Origin: Bilifractor sp002394235
GTDB taxonomy: Bacteria; Bacillota; Clostridia; Lachnospirales; Lachnospiraceae
DNA: 64,000 nt
Assembly (NCBI RefSeq): GCF_052118845.1
Contig: NZ_JBQKGJ010000016.1
Span: 9,936 to 73,935 of the forward strand
Direction: 5' to 3'
The notes under the pieces were generated by a model. It was given only the letters and a program-made list of their open reading frames with translations, was not told where the DNA came from and did no database searches. Both the position numbers and the translations under genes were made by a program. Below, one piece after another: positions 9,035 through 18,411 of the stretch. Every line of letters starts with the position of its first letter. Position 1 is the stretch's first letter.

Positions 9035-12000
9035 TTGGCTGAATACGATGAACTTACCGGGCTGCTTTCGATGAAAGGATACCTGAATGCAGTCCGAAAA
9101 TATCTGACCCTTTCTCCGGAAAGGCAGCATGTCCTGATTTTTTTCGACATCTGTGCCTTCCGTGATTACAATCATAAATATGGATTCCATGAGGGAGACG
9201 ATCTTCTTCTGCAGTTTGCGGAGGAACTCCGGAAGACTTTCCCCGGCGATTATATCACCCGCCTCTCAGCGGATCAGTTCTCCGTGCTGATCGGCAGCCA
9301 GGATGTCTCCGACAAAATCGAACATCTCCATATTTTTGTCCATGCGCTGCAGAAAAATGTGAGCCTGGAGCTTAAGGCCGGCATCTATCTTCAGAACGGT
9401 CCGTCTGACACAAACGTCTCGCTCATGATCGATCACGCGCGTCTTGCCGCCAGGAGTATTCACGATCAGTACGACCACAATATCGCCATCTACAATGATG
9501 ACATCGCTGAGCGTGAGGAGCTGAAGCGCTATATTCTGAATCATTTCAACGAGGCGCTCGAATGCGGATATATTGAGACCTGGTATCAGCCGGTGATCCG
9601 GACTCTGAGCGGGAGGATCTGCGGTTTTGAAGCACTGTGCCGCTGGAATGATCCCATAAATGGCATTCTGTCTCCCGCGCTTTTCATCGGCGTCCTCGAG
9701 GACGCCCATCTGATCTCCAGACTGGATCTTCGCATGGTAGAGAATGTCTGCCGGGATCTCAAGACCGCGGAATCCGGCGGACGACCGGTGGTACCGATTT
9801 CCATCAATCTTTCACGAAATGATTTTCTGGGCGCAGATGCCTTTAACGAAGTGAATTCCATCGTGACCCAATCCGGTATCTCTCCGGAGCTGATCAACAT
9901 TGAAATCACCGAAAGTACACTGGAGGCCGAGCCGGAATATCTGCGGCATCAGATCAGCCGCTTTCAGGAGGCCGGCTATGAGATCTGGATTGATGATTTT
10001 GGAAGCCGGTACTCTACTCTCGGCACACTGAAGGACTTCAACTTCGATGTTCTGAAGATTGATCAGACTTTCGTCCGCGGCATGGAGAGCAACCAGAAGG
10101 CAAGAACCCTGGTCGCGTCCGTCGTCAACATGGCCAAGCATCTCGGCATCCATACGCTGTGCGAGGGTGTGGAGACCCGTGAACAGATTGAATTCCTGAA
10201 TACAATCGGATGCGAGCAGCTCCAGGGATTTTATTACTCAAAGCCACTGCCGATTATGGAGATTCGGAAGCTGATTTCAAAATTCGGTCTGGAATCTCCT
10301 CAGAAGGCGCGCTGCTACAAAGCCATCGGTGAAATCAACATGATGTCCGATTCTCCTCTGGAATCCGGCAGAAGCTATGATTCCGGCTCAAGAGTTCCGC
10401 TCATGCTTGTAAAAGCGGATCAAAAGGGAACCAGACTGCTCTATCACAACACCGCAATGGACGAAATGGCCGAATCTCTTAATCTGCGGGATTCAGAGGA
10501 TTTTCTTCAGTATTTTATGTCCGTTTCAACCTACCGAAGCATCATCCTCCATGCGATTACACATCCCGGGGACACGCAGGAATCAAATTCTCTCGACCTT
10601 GTCATCAGCAACAAATTCTGCAGCATCAGCTTCCGCACAATCTCATCGAAGGCGGACAGCTATGCCTACCTCGCGTTTACCGGACTGATTCTGGATTCTT
10701 CGTCAGCGATAACCCGTTCCATCCATATCAACGATGGAATCCGCCATCTTCTGACGATTTTCAACAGGATCGACCTGTTCAATCTCGATACCGGAAGGGC
10801 AGAGAATATCTACCTGAACGCAGCGCAGGACAGGCTGACGGATTTCTGCGACACAAGCAAAGAGGCCATCGCGGCATATGCGGAGAAATATCTGGATGAG
10901 GAGGATCGTTCCTCTTTCATAGACTTCTACGATATGGATAAGCTGAACACCCGCATTCCAGACGGAAACGCAAATTACGTCACGGCCTTTTTCGGGTCTC
11001 ACGATAAAACAAACCGGCAGCACCTGCAGTCCTACACCCTGATTCCGTTCAGCACAAACGGCGCCCGTATGGTTCTGTCCTGTATCTGTGACATCGAAAA
11101 CTCACTCTACAACAAGGCCTTTCATGACCAGATGATGCGAAATACCTCCATAGGATCTGACCGCATCAACGAATCCATGGCGAACCTTCTCTCCTCCTTC
11201 CTTGGAATCGTGCAGGTCAACGTTGAAGAAGACAGCTATACTCTGATCTACCGGAACTGGGATTCGGCATTCAGAACACATCTCACTTTTACGCAGGCCC
11301 GTGAGAGTTTCTGCAAAAATAACGTGCATCCCGATGACCGGGAACGCTATCTTGCGTTCATGGACTGCAGAACATGGATGGACCGCGCCTCGGAAAACAG
11401 TCTTCATGAGTTTTCCGAATCCTTCCGGATCAAAAACGGAAGCGGCGGTTATTCCTGGCTCATCCATAACATCATACAGAACGGCCATGACGCAGCTGTC
11501 TTTACAGTAGCTGTTCAATGGACAGGCAGCTCCTCCCAGGAAAAAATGCTCGACTTCTGGTATTCTCAGGGCCGGGATCTGCAGATGCAGATAGACCCCG
11601 TTACCGGCCTTCTCGACCGGAGAGGCATCGATCAGAAGCTTATAAGATACATTCGCAGCTACCCTTCCACCCCGGGTGTACTCATCAACCTGAATATCGA
11701 TAATTTTAAAATCATCAACGATATTCTGGGACGCGACATCGGTGACAAGGCGCTTTGCCGTGTCGCGGATGCCCTGCGACAGAACTTCGATGACGGGGAT
11801 ATCATCGGACGCAATGCTGCAGATGAATTCATCGTCTTCATGAAAGATTCTTCTCTTACAGAAGCAAGTTCCATCGTAAGCCGCCTCGTATCGAGCCCGA
11901 TGACTGTCGATTTTCACACTGAAAGCTACCGGTTTTTCCTGTCTGCCGGCCTCGTGGAATACCCGAAGCAGGGCAGCAAGCCCGGCACGCTCTGCCGCAA

Positions 12001-12514
12001 GGCAAACGCGGCTCTTTGTTCCGCAAAACAGTCGGAGGGGCACTGCTACAGGGTTTACGATTCCAACATATGCAGTGAAAACCGCACGCACCTTCAGAAG
12101 AGCATCACAAATCTCGCGTCGGATCTTCCAAAGGCCGTACTGGTCTACAAGATGGCAGACGACCTGCAGATTCTGTACGCCAGTGAATATCTCCTCCGGC
12201 TCTGTGAGTGTGACAGCATTGATGAATTCAACGAGTACTCGAAATCGAGCTTTCTTTCCATCCTCTGCCCGGAGGACAGGGATAAAACCAGAGAGCGTAT
12301 CCGCAAATATTATGCAGAGCACGGCGACCCCTCAGATACCCGTGAATCTCTTCCCGACTATCTTGCCTTCTGCCAGAAATACCGCATTAAGACCAGGAAG
12401 GGCAGAATCCGGACGATCAGAGACTCCTGCAGACTCGTGCACAGCGTCTATTACGGTGATATCTTCTATGTATTCCTCGACGATGCGGACAGCACACCGG
12501 ATCTGCCCTGCTGA
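9035..12514 (+). CDS. Multidomain c-di-GMP protein: degenerate GGDEF, EAL, PAS-like, degenerate GGDEF
   Basis: Predicted cyclic-di-GMP phosphodiesterase or receptor of 1159 residues. An N-terminal GGDEF-like domain carries SADQF where GGDEF is expected (near residue 80), so it should be inactive. The EAL domain (about 175-425) keeps FEALCRW, IEITEST, DDFGSRYSTL, KIDQTFV and EGVET, the metal- and substrate-binding residues of active phosphodiesterases. A second GGDEF-like domain (about 850-1015) has NAADEF in place of the signature. PAS-like stretches lie between and at the C-terminus. No membrane helices are apparent. Start TTG 9035 follows GGGAG at 9021; an in-frame GTG at 9017 lacks a ribosome site. 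It stands alone and converges on gshA. Confidence 0.88.
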   Translation: MAEYDELTGLLSMKGYLNAVRKYLTLSPERQHVLIFFDICAFRDYNHKYGFHEGDDLLLQFAEELRKTFPGDYITRLSADQFSVLIGSQDVSDKIEHLHIFVHALQKNVSLELKAGIYLQNGPSDTNVSLMIDHARLAARSIHDQYDHNIAIYNDDIAEREELKRYILNHFNEALECGYIETWYQPVIRTLSGRICGFEALCRWNDPINGILSPALFIGVLEDAHLISRLDLRMVENVCRDLKTAESGGRPVVPISINLSRNDFLGADAFNEVNSIVTQSGISPELINIEITESTLEAEPEYLRHQISRFQEAGYEIWIDDFGSRYSTLGTLKDFNFDVLKIDQTFVRGMESNQKARTLVASVVNMAKHLGIHTLCEGVETREQIEFLNTIGCEQLQGFYYSKPLPIMEIRKLISKFGLESPQKARCYKAIGEINMMSDSPLESGRSYDSGSRVPLMLVKADQKGTRLLYHNTAMDEMAESLNLRDSEDFLQYFMSVSTYRSIILHAITHPGDTQESNSLDLVISNKFCSISFRTISSKADSYAYLAFTGLILDSSSAITRSIHINDGIRHLLTIFNRIDLFNLDTGRAENIYLNAAQDRLTDFCDTSKEAIAAYAEKYLDEEDRSSFIDFYDMDKLNTRIPDGNANYVTAFFGSHDKTNRQHLQSYTLIPFSTNGARMVLSCICDIENSLYNKAFHDQMMRNTSIGSDRINESMANLLSSFLGIVQVNVEEDSYTLIYRNWDSAFRTHLTFTQARESFCKNNVHPDDRERYLAFMDCRTWMDRASENSLHEFSESFRIKNGSGGYSWLIHNIIQNGHDAAVFTVAVQWTGSSSQEKMLDFWYSQGRDLQMQIDPVTGLLDRRGIDQKLIRYIRSYPSTPGVLINLNIDNFKIINDILGRDIGDKALCRVADALRQNFDDGDIIGRNAADEFIVFMKDSSLTEASSIVSRLVSSPMTVDFHTESYRFFLSAGLVEYPKQGSKPGTLCRKANAALCSAKQSEGHCYRVYDSNICSENRTHLQKSITNLASDLPKAVLVYKMADDLQILYASEYLLRLCECDSIDEFNEYSKSSFLSILCPEDRDKTRERIRKYYAEHGDPSDTRESLPDYLAFCQKYRIKTRKGRIRTIRDSCRLVHSVYYGDIFYVFLDDADSTPDLPC

Positions 12515-12538
12515 GGGAGATCCGCCGGTTTGACGGCC

Positions 12539-12643
12539 TCTCAGCAGCGCGGCAGCCTGACGCTCGGCTAAACTCTCAGCGTCGCGGCAACCTGACGCTC
12601 GGCCAACTTCTCAGCAGCGCGGCAACCCGCCGCTCGGCCGAAT
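12539..12643. repeat. 35-bp tandem repeat, three copies
   Basis: Copies of TCTCAGC(A/G)(G/T)CGCGGCA followed by (G/A)CC start at 12539, 12574 and 12609, exactly 35 bp apart, between the EAL gene stop and the terminator. Confidence 0.85.
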
Positions 12644-12652
12644 CAACACACA

Positions 12653-12697
12653 GAAAGCTCTGCCGCTTCGGCTTATCGCCGAAGCGGCAGAGCTTTT
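12653..12697 (+). terminator. Strong hairpin terminator between convergent genes
   Basis: A perfect inverted repeat AAAGCTCTGCCGCTTCGGC with a short loop and complementary arm, ending in TTTTCTC. It can end the rightward EAL transcript and probably also the leftward gshA transcript. Confidence 0.85.
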
Positions 12698-12801
12698 CTC
12701 AGTCAGAGCAGCTGCGATGCTCTTTTTTTCTGCGGGACCGCCTCTGGACAAGGCTGTTCCCTTTATTACCCGCGGGTCCCCCCTGGCGCGGACTTTCCCT
12801 T

Positions 12802-14070
12802 TTATTGTCCATGAAATCGCCTTGTTGCGAGCAGAATACCGGATTTCATAAAATCATCGCCATAGCGGTCCAGAATAATTTCCGAATATCTGTTTTCCGG
12901 GTGAAGAATCTTGTTCCGCTGAAAATCAAGCGTTGAGCTCTTGCCAAGATCCCGTTCCATCCGGTCCAGCACCTCCAGTGCCTTATCGGTAAGCACGCTC
13001 CTGGTACCATCCGCGTTTCGAAGAATTACATTCTCCAGATCCAGCGATGCCGCCTTTTTCATATTGTGTATCGCGGATTTCTGTCTCTCTTCACTGAGCT
13101 CATGATTCGGCAGGACGGTCATCCATCCGATGAGCATCCGAAGAAATTCCACATCCTCCTCCATCAGGCCGAACGGGGACAGCGGATTGAGATCCAGCGA
13201 ACGGATCTCAATATGGCTGATCCCTCCGGAAAAGCCCTCCATCGAATATTCGCCGGCCGGTTTCAGTCTCACCGGATAATACAGTTCCTTTGGCGAATGA
13301 AGAAGACCTTTCGTTACATACCTCTGAATCGAGGCGACATAGGCCTCTGTGCTCTCATATCGGAGCGTCGGGGTAAAGTCATTCCAGTACCCCAACTCAC
13401 TGGACCGGACCGTAGCCAGTCTCAGATCCCGGACCCTGTCCCGCTGACTCTCCTCAAACAGAGAAAGATCATAAAGCGGGCTCGCCGCCGTCAGCGCCAC
13501 AATCAGCCAGCTGTACATCATGGCCTTCCTGGCGAGATTCAGATACAGAGAATCCACAAATTCCCTGTAATTCCCCTCTCCACTATCCTCAAAAATCCGC
13601 TGCAGAAATTCAGGCGGATAGGAATAGTTGAAATGAATGCCGGAAAGCAGCATCTTCCGCTTACCGTATTTTCTTCCAAGATACTTCCGGTAGGCAGTCC
13701 GCTCAGCAAGCTCTCCCGAGAACCGCGCCACTGGGATCTCATCCTCCCCGGATATGCGGGGAGGATTGCTGAACGGCCACAGTACCTCACGGCCCGATTC
13801 CAGGTTCCACAGCGCATCCGCGACATATTCATGATATTCCCTCACCGAATCTACGGCTTTACGGACGCTGCCCTCGGGATTTGTGATAATCTCTACCTGA
13901 TTTTCACAGAAATCCCGGTCAATATGCTTATTTCCGGGAAAAGGATGGGGCGTCTGTGCCAGACGCCCGTCCATCGTAACCCGAAGGCTCTCCTTTTCCA
14001 GTCCGAAGCCCCCGGAATGTCCGAGAAGCGACAGCTTCTCCTGATTGCTCAACCTGCTATTGATTCTCAT
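12802..14070 (-). CDS. gshA: Glutamate-cysteine ligase (GshA/GshF N-terminal type)
   Basis: Joins glutamate and cysteine with ATP to give gamma-glutamylcysteine. The 422-residue protein shows the ligase hallmarks GLEKESLRV (22-30), FCENQVEIITNP (near 55), MLLSGIHFNYSYP and SHIEIRSLDLNP. It has the length of the ligase half of the bifunctional GshF protein and no ATP-grasp glutathione synthetase domain, and no separate gshB lies in the window. The cell may therefore use gamma-glutamylcysteine or import glutathione steps from elsewhere; this is inference. The gene lies 72 bp downstream of ferritin on the same strand, so the two may share a transcript linked to iron and redox stress. Confidence 0.92.
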   Translation of the reverse strand: MRINSRLSNQEKLSLLGHSGGFGLEKESLRVTMDGRLAQTPHPFPGNKHIDRDFCENQVEIITNPEGSVRKAVDSVREYHEYVADALWNLESGREVLWPFSNPPRISGEDEIPVARFSGELAERTAYRKYLGRKYGKRKMLLSGIHFNYSYPPEFLQRIFEDSGEGNYREFVDSLYLNLARKAMMYSWLIVALTAASPLYDLSLFEESQRDRVRDLRLATVRSSELGYWNDFTPTLRYESTEAYVASIQRYVTKGLLHSPKELYYPVRLKPAGEYSMEGFSGGISHIEIRSLDLNPLSPFGLMEEDVEFLRMLIGWMTVLPNHELSEERQKSAIHNMKKAASLDLENVILRNADGTRSVLTDKALEVLDRMERDLGKSSTLDFQRNKILHPENRYSEIILDRYGDDFMKSGILLATRRFHGQ

Positions 14071-14142
14071 AAACTACCTGATCCCGGAAGAACCGGATAA
14101 AGTACATCGGGCTCCCCGCCGTATCTTTCTTACCAGTCCCAC

Positions 14143-14655
14143 TTACAGAACCAGAGACGGAGCAGCATAGACTCTTCCGAGAAGTTCCTGATTCAGCGCG
14201 TAAAGTCCCTTCGGATCAGAGCCGAAGAGCTTGAACTTGCGAATGAGGTCGTCCGCATTCTTCTCCTCTTCTCCCTGCTCCTTTACGAACCAGTCAAAGC
14301 ACTGCATGGTGCGATAATCATTGACATCACTTGCTGCCTTGTAGATGCCGTTGATCAGGCTGGTCACGTACTGCTCATGCTCCAGACTGAACTTCAGCGG
14401 ATCATCCAGGCTGCTGTAGGTCTTGTCCGGCTTTGCGACAGCCTCAAAGGTTACCAGCTCACCGTTGTTCTGAAGATAAGTGCGCATCAGCATCGCATGA
14501 TCTCTCTCCTCCTGCGCCTGGACATCGTACCAGTGCGCGAAGCCGTCAAGCCCCTGATCATAATAATAGTTTGCAAAATCCAGATACAGATATGCGGAAT
14601 AGAACTCCTTGTTGATCTGATCATTGATCAATTCTTTTACTTTCTTATCAAGCAT
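14143..14655 (-). CDS. ftnA: Ferritin
   Basis: Iron-storage protein of 170 residues that oxidises and mineralises iron in a 24-subunit shell. Four-helix ferritin features are clear: NKEFYSAYLYLDFANYY with ferroxidase Glu near 17, QAQEERDHAMLM with the Glu-His pair near 50, and WFVKEQGEEEKNADDLI near 125. Length fits bacterial FtnA, not heme-binding bacterioferritin. ATG 14655 follows GAGGACATGCC. Its promoter lies at 14715-14743, and gshA follows downstream. Confidence 0.95.
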   Translation of the reverse strand: MLDKKVKELINDQINKEFYSAYLYLDFANYYYDQGLDGFAHWYDVQAQEERDHAMLMRTYLQNNGELVTFEAVAKPDKTYSSLDDPLKFSLEHEQYVTSLINGIYKAASDVNDYRTMQCFDWFVKEQGEEEKNADDLIRKFKLFGSDPKGLYALNQELLGRVYAAPSLVL

Positions 14656-14714
14656 GGCATGTCCTCTTTTCTGATAAATAAAAACATTTGTTCTTTCACC
14701 GAATTGTTAAATAT

Positions 14715-14743
14715 GTCATACCACATTTTTGACGAGATTACAA
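14715..14743 (-). promoter_or_regulatory. Promoter for ferritin
   Basis: On the minus strand, TTGTAA (14743-14738), a 17-bp spacer and TATGAC (14720-14715). No obvious Fur or PerR box overlaps it. Confidence 0.55.
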
Positions 14744-14745
14744 CC

Positions 14746-14798
14746 TCCGTTCAGATTACTGTTCCCCCCATCTCCGTTCAGGTTACTGTTCCCCCAAC
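14746..14798. repeat. 27-bp tandem repeat, two copies, overlapping a gene end
   Basis: TCCGTTCAG(A/G)TTACTGTTCCCCC occurs at 14746 and 14773. The second copy encodes the last residues (GGTVT) and the stop of the glycosidase at 14778. Confidence 0.75.
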
Positions 14799-17495
14799 TA
14801 TGTACGGCAAGGATTTTACAGTCCTCTTGCCCTTTGCAAACTGGCTGTAACAAGGTTTTATCCTGCGAATTTCCAGCCGTTCACCCGGGAAAGTCTCCGC
14901 TCTCAGGTACTCTCCTCCGGAAACCTCTCTGCGGCCGGTCTGCAGATGCACGATCTCCGCTTCTTCTCCCGGCCACGGATTCTCAAGTACCAGTTCTCTG
15001 CCCGCGTGGCTCAGAATCTGTATCGTTCCGACAATTCCAGCTTCAAGGGAAGCGCTCACCTGAAATGCGCCGTATGCCCAGAGCCTCTCAAAAGAAGCGT
15101 TCGGATGACTCTTCACCGGCCACACCCGGAAAATCCGGAGAATGCCCTCGTGACTGAGCAGCATCATCTCCTGCAGCGTATTCGGCACTGTGCTCAGGTT
15201 TTCGATTCCATGTGGATTCCGGTTGATATACCCGTTTGGCAGACCACGATGTACGATCCTCTCTTCCAGCTCCCTCCAGATCACCTCCGGATCATAGCCC
15301 ACGCGGACTGCCGCAGGGAAAAACAGGCAGCTCAGGTTTGTCGCGTTCCATGCGCCGGCCTTTCTGTAGTGCGGATCAGAATCCCCCTGTTCATTGTCCA
15401 GGTCATCCGCGCCGGTGTCGTGCGTTTTCCGATATTCCGCCATCTGATTTTCAATAATGGAATGGACATGGACCGTATTCCGCGCCGTCTCGAGCACATC
15501 CGGATCGGATCCGAGCCCGATCGCCCCCGCCGGATAAATCTGCATAATATTTCCCGGAAAATGATAGGACCACTTTCCTCCTTTTCCTTCATCGAAAAAG
15601 ACAGGTTTTTTCATCCATTCCTCCGGAACCAGCTTGCCAAGCGGCACCTCCGCCTCCGCCCAGAGCGTCGGATTCTCCCGGATATCCTCCAGTGTCCCCA
15701 TCGGATACGGTGCCAGGTGATCCGCGATATCCTCCCAGTGACTCCGGCGTTCCTCATCCAGCCCGAGGTCGCGGCTGATGACCGGAAGAAAACGGAAGAG
15801 GCATTTCAGGTATCCGAGACTGTTGACCGGATCCATGGATTCTCCGTTCTTCCGGACATCATCCTCTGTCCGCTCATGCATGCTGTCGTCCCGGATATGC
15901 CAATATCCATCTTTTTGAATCAGATCCGCCTCCCAGAAATCCGCGAGGCTCTGGAGAAACGGGTATATTTTTCTCCCGTAATCCCGGTCCAGCGTCAGCG
16001 AATACCGCATGATCATATTCGTCGCACCGTGAACCGCCTGTGACTTCATGTGGAGAAGAAGCGCCTCGCTGACCATGCCTTTCGGTCCGAGTCCCAAAGG
16101 CAGACAGGTTCCTCCATGCTGATACAGCCTGTGGCTCATCTCCCGCCCGATATCCATCATGGCGAAGTACGGGGCGTCATGGGGATCCGCCTGTGGAAAA
16201 TGCCCGGAGGCAAGCAAGCCAAGATAGGCCGACTGGTGATTGTAATTTATTTTGTAATTTCCGTTCCAGGCAGGACGGTCAAAGGTGCAGACTCCGAGAA
16301 TTCCCGGAGGATAATCGGGGTCCCGGCTCAGACTTGCCATCACATACTGGGACAGGTAATAACGCTGCTCCATCATCGGATCGTCCAGACAGATTCCGGA
16401 CACATTCCAGAAATCTCTCCACCAGCTTCTGTGAAGCTCTCTAAGCTCTGAAATCTCACGGCACGTGATCCACTCCGCTCTGGACGCTGCCATCTCCACC
16501 GGGCGCGACACCTTATTCCAGGTGCGCAGAACAAACACATAATCCGCGCTCTCTCCCGGGCGCAGCACCAGAAACGCCGTATCCTCTTGATTGCTGTTTG
16601 TATTCCGCACTCCCGATTCATCGTCGTTTGCTTTGACGCTCGATGCGCACCATTTATCTGCATCCGAATTCCTGCTCAGGGCGCAGGATTTACCTACACC
16701 CGCATTGCCGCTCCATACGGATGATTTATTCCCGTCTTCACGGTCTTCCGGACGATGAAAGGCACCGCCGAATCCTGCCTTCACCGGAACATCCACCTGC
16801 TCCTCGAAGGCCCGGAATCCTGACAGAATCCCGCCAACCGTTTTCTGTTCTTCGATCGTTCTGCCGCACATCATACCGACAGCGGTTCCTCTGAGGTCCG
16901 TCCCGCTCTCATTTTTCCCGGACAGATCCACTCCCTTCTCACATCCCATGCCCGGCTCATCCGGAAAACGGAAAAGAGCCTGAATCCGCACCGGGTCCGC
17001 CAATTCCGAGTGAAACCGTACCAGAAGAAGATTTTCTGTCGCCGCAACCATGCTTCGTATCGTCAGTTTTCCCTCTGTCCCTAAATCATAGTGCGCCACC
17101 GTGACTGCATCCCCGAGCTGCTGTTCGATGCGGCAGGCCGCTCCTTTCAGCTCCGGTATTGAGAACACGAGGCGGCCGACTGGTCTCGGTCCCCCCAGCG
17201 TGACCGCCGGTTCCATTGCAGCCGTCGAATTATCATGAAAAAACACCCAGTTCGGATTGCTCTCCATCTGCCAGAAATCATTCGTTGTAACCCAGAACTG
17301 CGGATATTCACAGGGGCCCGCAAAGGCCGCCAGCATATCTCCGTTCCCCAGAACCGGAGCGTCGGTTTTTGTCCCGGTATACTGCCAGATTCTCCATCTT
17401 CCGTTACCCGACACATCGACATCGCCATCCGGAACCGCCCGCGGAGGCCCGTCATACACAGCCTTGTACCGTTTCACTCTCTCGTAATGATCCAT
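14778..17495 (-). CDS. Six-hairpin glycoside hydrolase, GH95-like
   Basis: Probable cytoplasmic glycosidase of 905 residues; no signal peptide is seen, so it likely acts on oligosaccharides imported by the ABC system encoded just upstream. The N-terminal beta-sandwich part includes APVLGNGDMLAAFAGP (46-61). The alpha/alpha-toroid region begins near residue 370 with QRYYLSQYVMASL, PAWNGNYKINYNHQSAYLG and ATNMIMRYSLT. This pattern resembles GH95 and related families; the substrate is not determinable. Residues about 251-305 are a Ser/Asn/Asp-rich insertion made of DNA-level repeats. The ribosome site GAGGGAGAA precedes ATG 17495. A stable intercistronic hairpin separates it from the permease gene. 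Confidence 0.75.
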   Translation of the reverse strand: MDHYERVKRYKAVYDGPPRAVPDGDVDVSGNGRWRIWQYTGTKTDAPVLGNGDMLAAFAGPCEYPQFWVTTNDFWQMESNPNWVFFHDNSTAAMEPAVTLGGPRPVGRLVFSIPELKGAACRIEQQLGDAVTVAHYDLGTEGKLTIRSMVAATENLLLVRFHSELADPVRIQALFRFPDEPGMGCEKGVDLSGKNESGTDLRGTAVGMMCGRTIEEQKTVGGILSGFRAFEEQVDVPVKAGFGGAFHRPEDREDGNKSSVWSGNAGVGKSCALSRNSDADKWCASSVKANDDESGVRNTNSNQEDTAFLVLRPGESADYVFVLRTWNKVSRPVEMAASRAEWITCREISELRELHRSWWRDFWNVSGICLDDPMMEQRYYLSQYVMASLSRDPDYPPGILGVCTFDRPAWNGNYKINYNHQSAYLGLLASGHFPQADPHDAPYFAMMDIGREMSHRLYQHGGTCLPLGLGPKGMVSEALLLHMKSQAVHGATNMIMRYSLTLDRDYGRKIYPFLQSLADFWEADLIQKDGYWHIRDDSMHERTEDDVRKNGESMDPVNSLGYLKCLFRFLPVISRDLGLDEERRSHWEDIADHLAPYPMGTLEDIRENPTLWAEAEVPLGKLVPEEWMKKPVFFDEGKGGKWSYHFPGNIMQIYPAGAIGLGSDPDVLETARNTVHVHSIIENQMAEYRKTHDTGADDLDNEQGDSDPHYRKAGAWNATNLSCLFFPAAVRVGYDPEVIWRELEERIVHRGLPNGYINRNPHGIENLSTVPNTLQEMMLLSHEGILRIFRVWPVKSHPNASFERLWAYGAFQVSASLEAGIVGTIQILSHAGRELVLENPWPGEEAEIVHLQTGRREVSGGEYLRAETFPGERLEIRRIKPCYSQFAKGKRTVKSLPYIVGGTVT

Positions 17496-17535
17496 CGAAG
17501 TTCTCCCTCAAAATTTTTTCCTGCAATATAAGATA

Positions 17536-17577
17536 AGCCGGGTGACTGCGCCGCACAAAAAGCACACTCACCCGGCT
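17536..17577 (-). other. Intercistronic hairpin in the sugar ABC operon
   Basis: A 10-bp inverted repeat AGCCGGGTGA...TCACCCGGCT lies between the permease and glycosidase genes. No T-run follows on either strand, so it fits an mRNA-stabilising or weak attenuating hairpin better than a full terminator. Confidence 0.6.
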
Positions 17578-17583
17578 CCTGCA

Positions 17584-18411
17584 TTAACCCTTGACCGATC
17601 CGCCGGTCGTTCCCTCGAGCAGATATCTCTGTCCGATGAAGTATACAATAATAACCGGAATCAGCGTCATCACGATGTCCGCAAACACATAGTTCCAGTA
17701 CTGCTGGTTTTTCCCGAAGAACTGATATACCGCCATGGTCATCGGGAACAGGCTGCTCTTGCTCGACAAATACAGCGGTGTCAGGAAATCGTTCCAGACG
17801 CCCATGAACTGCAGAATGAAGCAGGTGACAATTGTCGGCTTCATCATAGGAAGGTCTACCCGGAAGAACATCTGAAGCGGTCCGGCGCCATCGATCACGG
17901 CCGCCTCGTCGATCTCCCTCGGCACCGATTCAACGAAGCTGTATATCGTGAAGATGCAGAACGGAATCATCGAGCTGATGAACACCAGAATAATTCCCAG
18001 TCTGGTGTTTGTCAGATGGAACCACTGAAACACACGAACCAACGTTACATAGTTCACCGGAAAGAAAAGTCCGATGATAAAGAAATAGTACAGCCTCCGG
18101 TTAATCCGGATCCGGTTTCTGCTGAGAACAAATGCGGCCATTGCACTGATGATGACGCCCACGAAGGTGGCAACCAGCGCGTAAATCATGCTGTTCGCAA
18201 ATCCGCGGATCAGACCGGCCTTCTGAATGACATCCATATAGTTTCCGAACACCCATGTCGTCGGAAGACTCAGATTCATTCTCGCCGCTTCCCCCTTCGT
18301 CTTGAAGGAGTTGATCACCACCATGTAGAGGGGAACCAGAACCAGCAGAGAAAGCACAACACAGACGACCTGCTTGATGATGGTCTGAAGAATTCTCTTA
18401 GACTTTCCCAT
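17584..18411 (-). CDS. Carbohydrate ABC transporter permease, MalG-like
   Basis: Inner-membrane subunit of a CUT1 sugar importer, 275 residues with about six membrane helices. The ATPase-docking EAA loop reads EAAVIDGAGPLQMFFRVDLPMMKP (near 185-210 from the start), as in MalG/LacG. Its ATG follows directly on the TAA stop of the partner permease with AGGAG inside the upstream reading frame, so translation is coupled. The ATPase is not encoded nearby; CUT1 systems of Firmicutes often share a common MsmK-type ATPase. Confidence 0.93.
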   Translation of the reverse strand: MGKSKRILQTIIKQVVCVVLSLLVLVPLYMVVINSFKTKGEAARMNLSLPTTWVFGNYMDVIQKAGLIRGFANSMIYALVATFVGVIISAMAAFVLSRNRIRINRRLYYFFIIGLFFPVNYVTLVRVFQWFHLTNTRLGIILVFISSMIPFCIFTIYSFVESVPREIDEAAVIDGAGPLQMFFRVDLPMMKPTIVTCFILQFMGVWNDFLTPLYLSSKSSLFPMTMAVYQFFGKNQQYWNYVFADIVMTLIPVIIVYFIGQRYLLEGTTGGSVKG

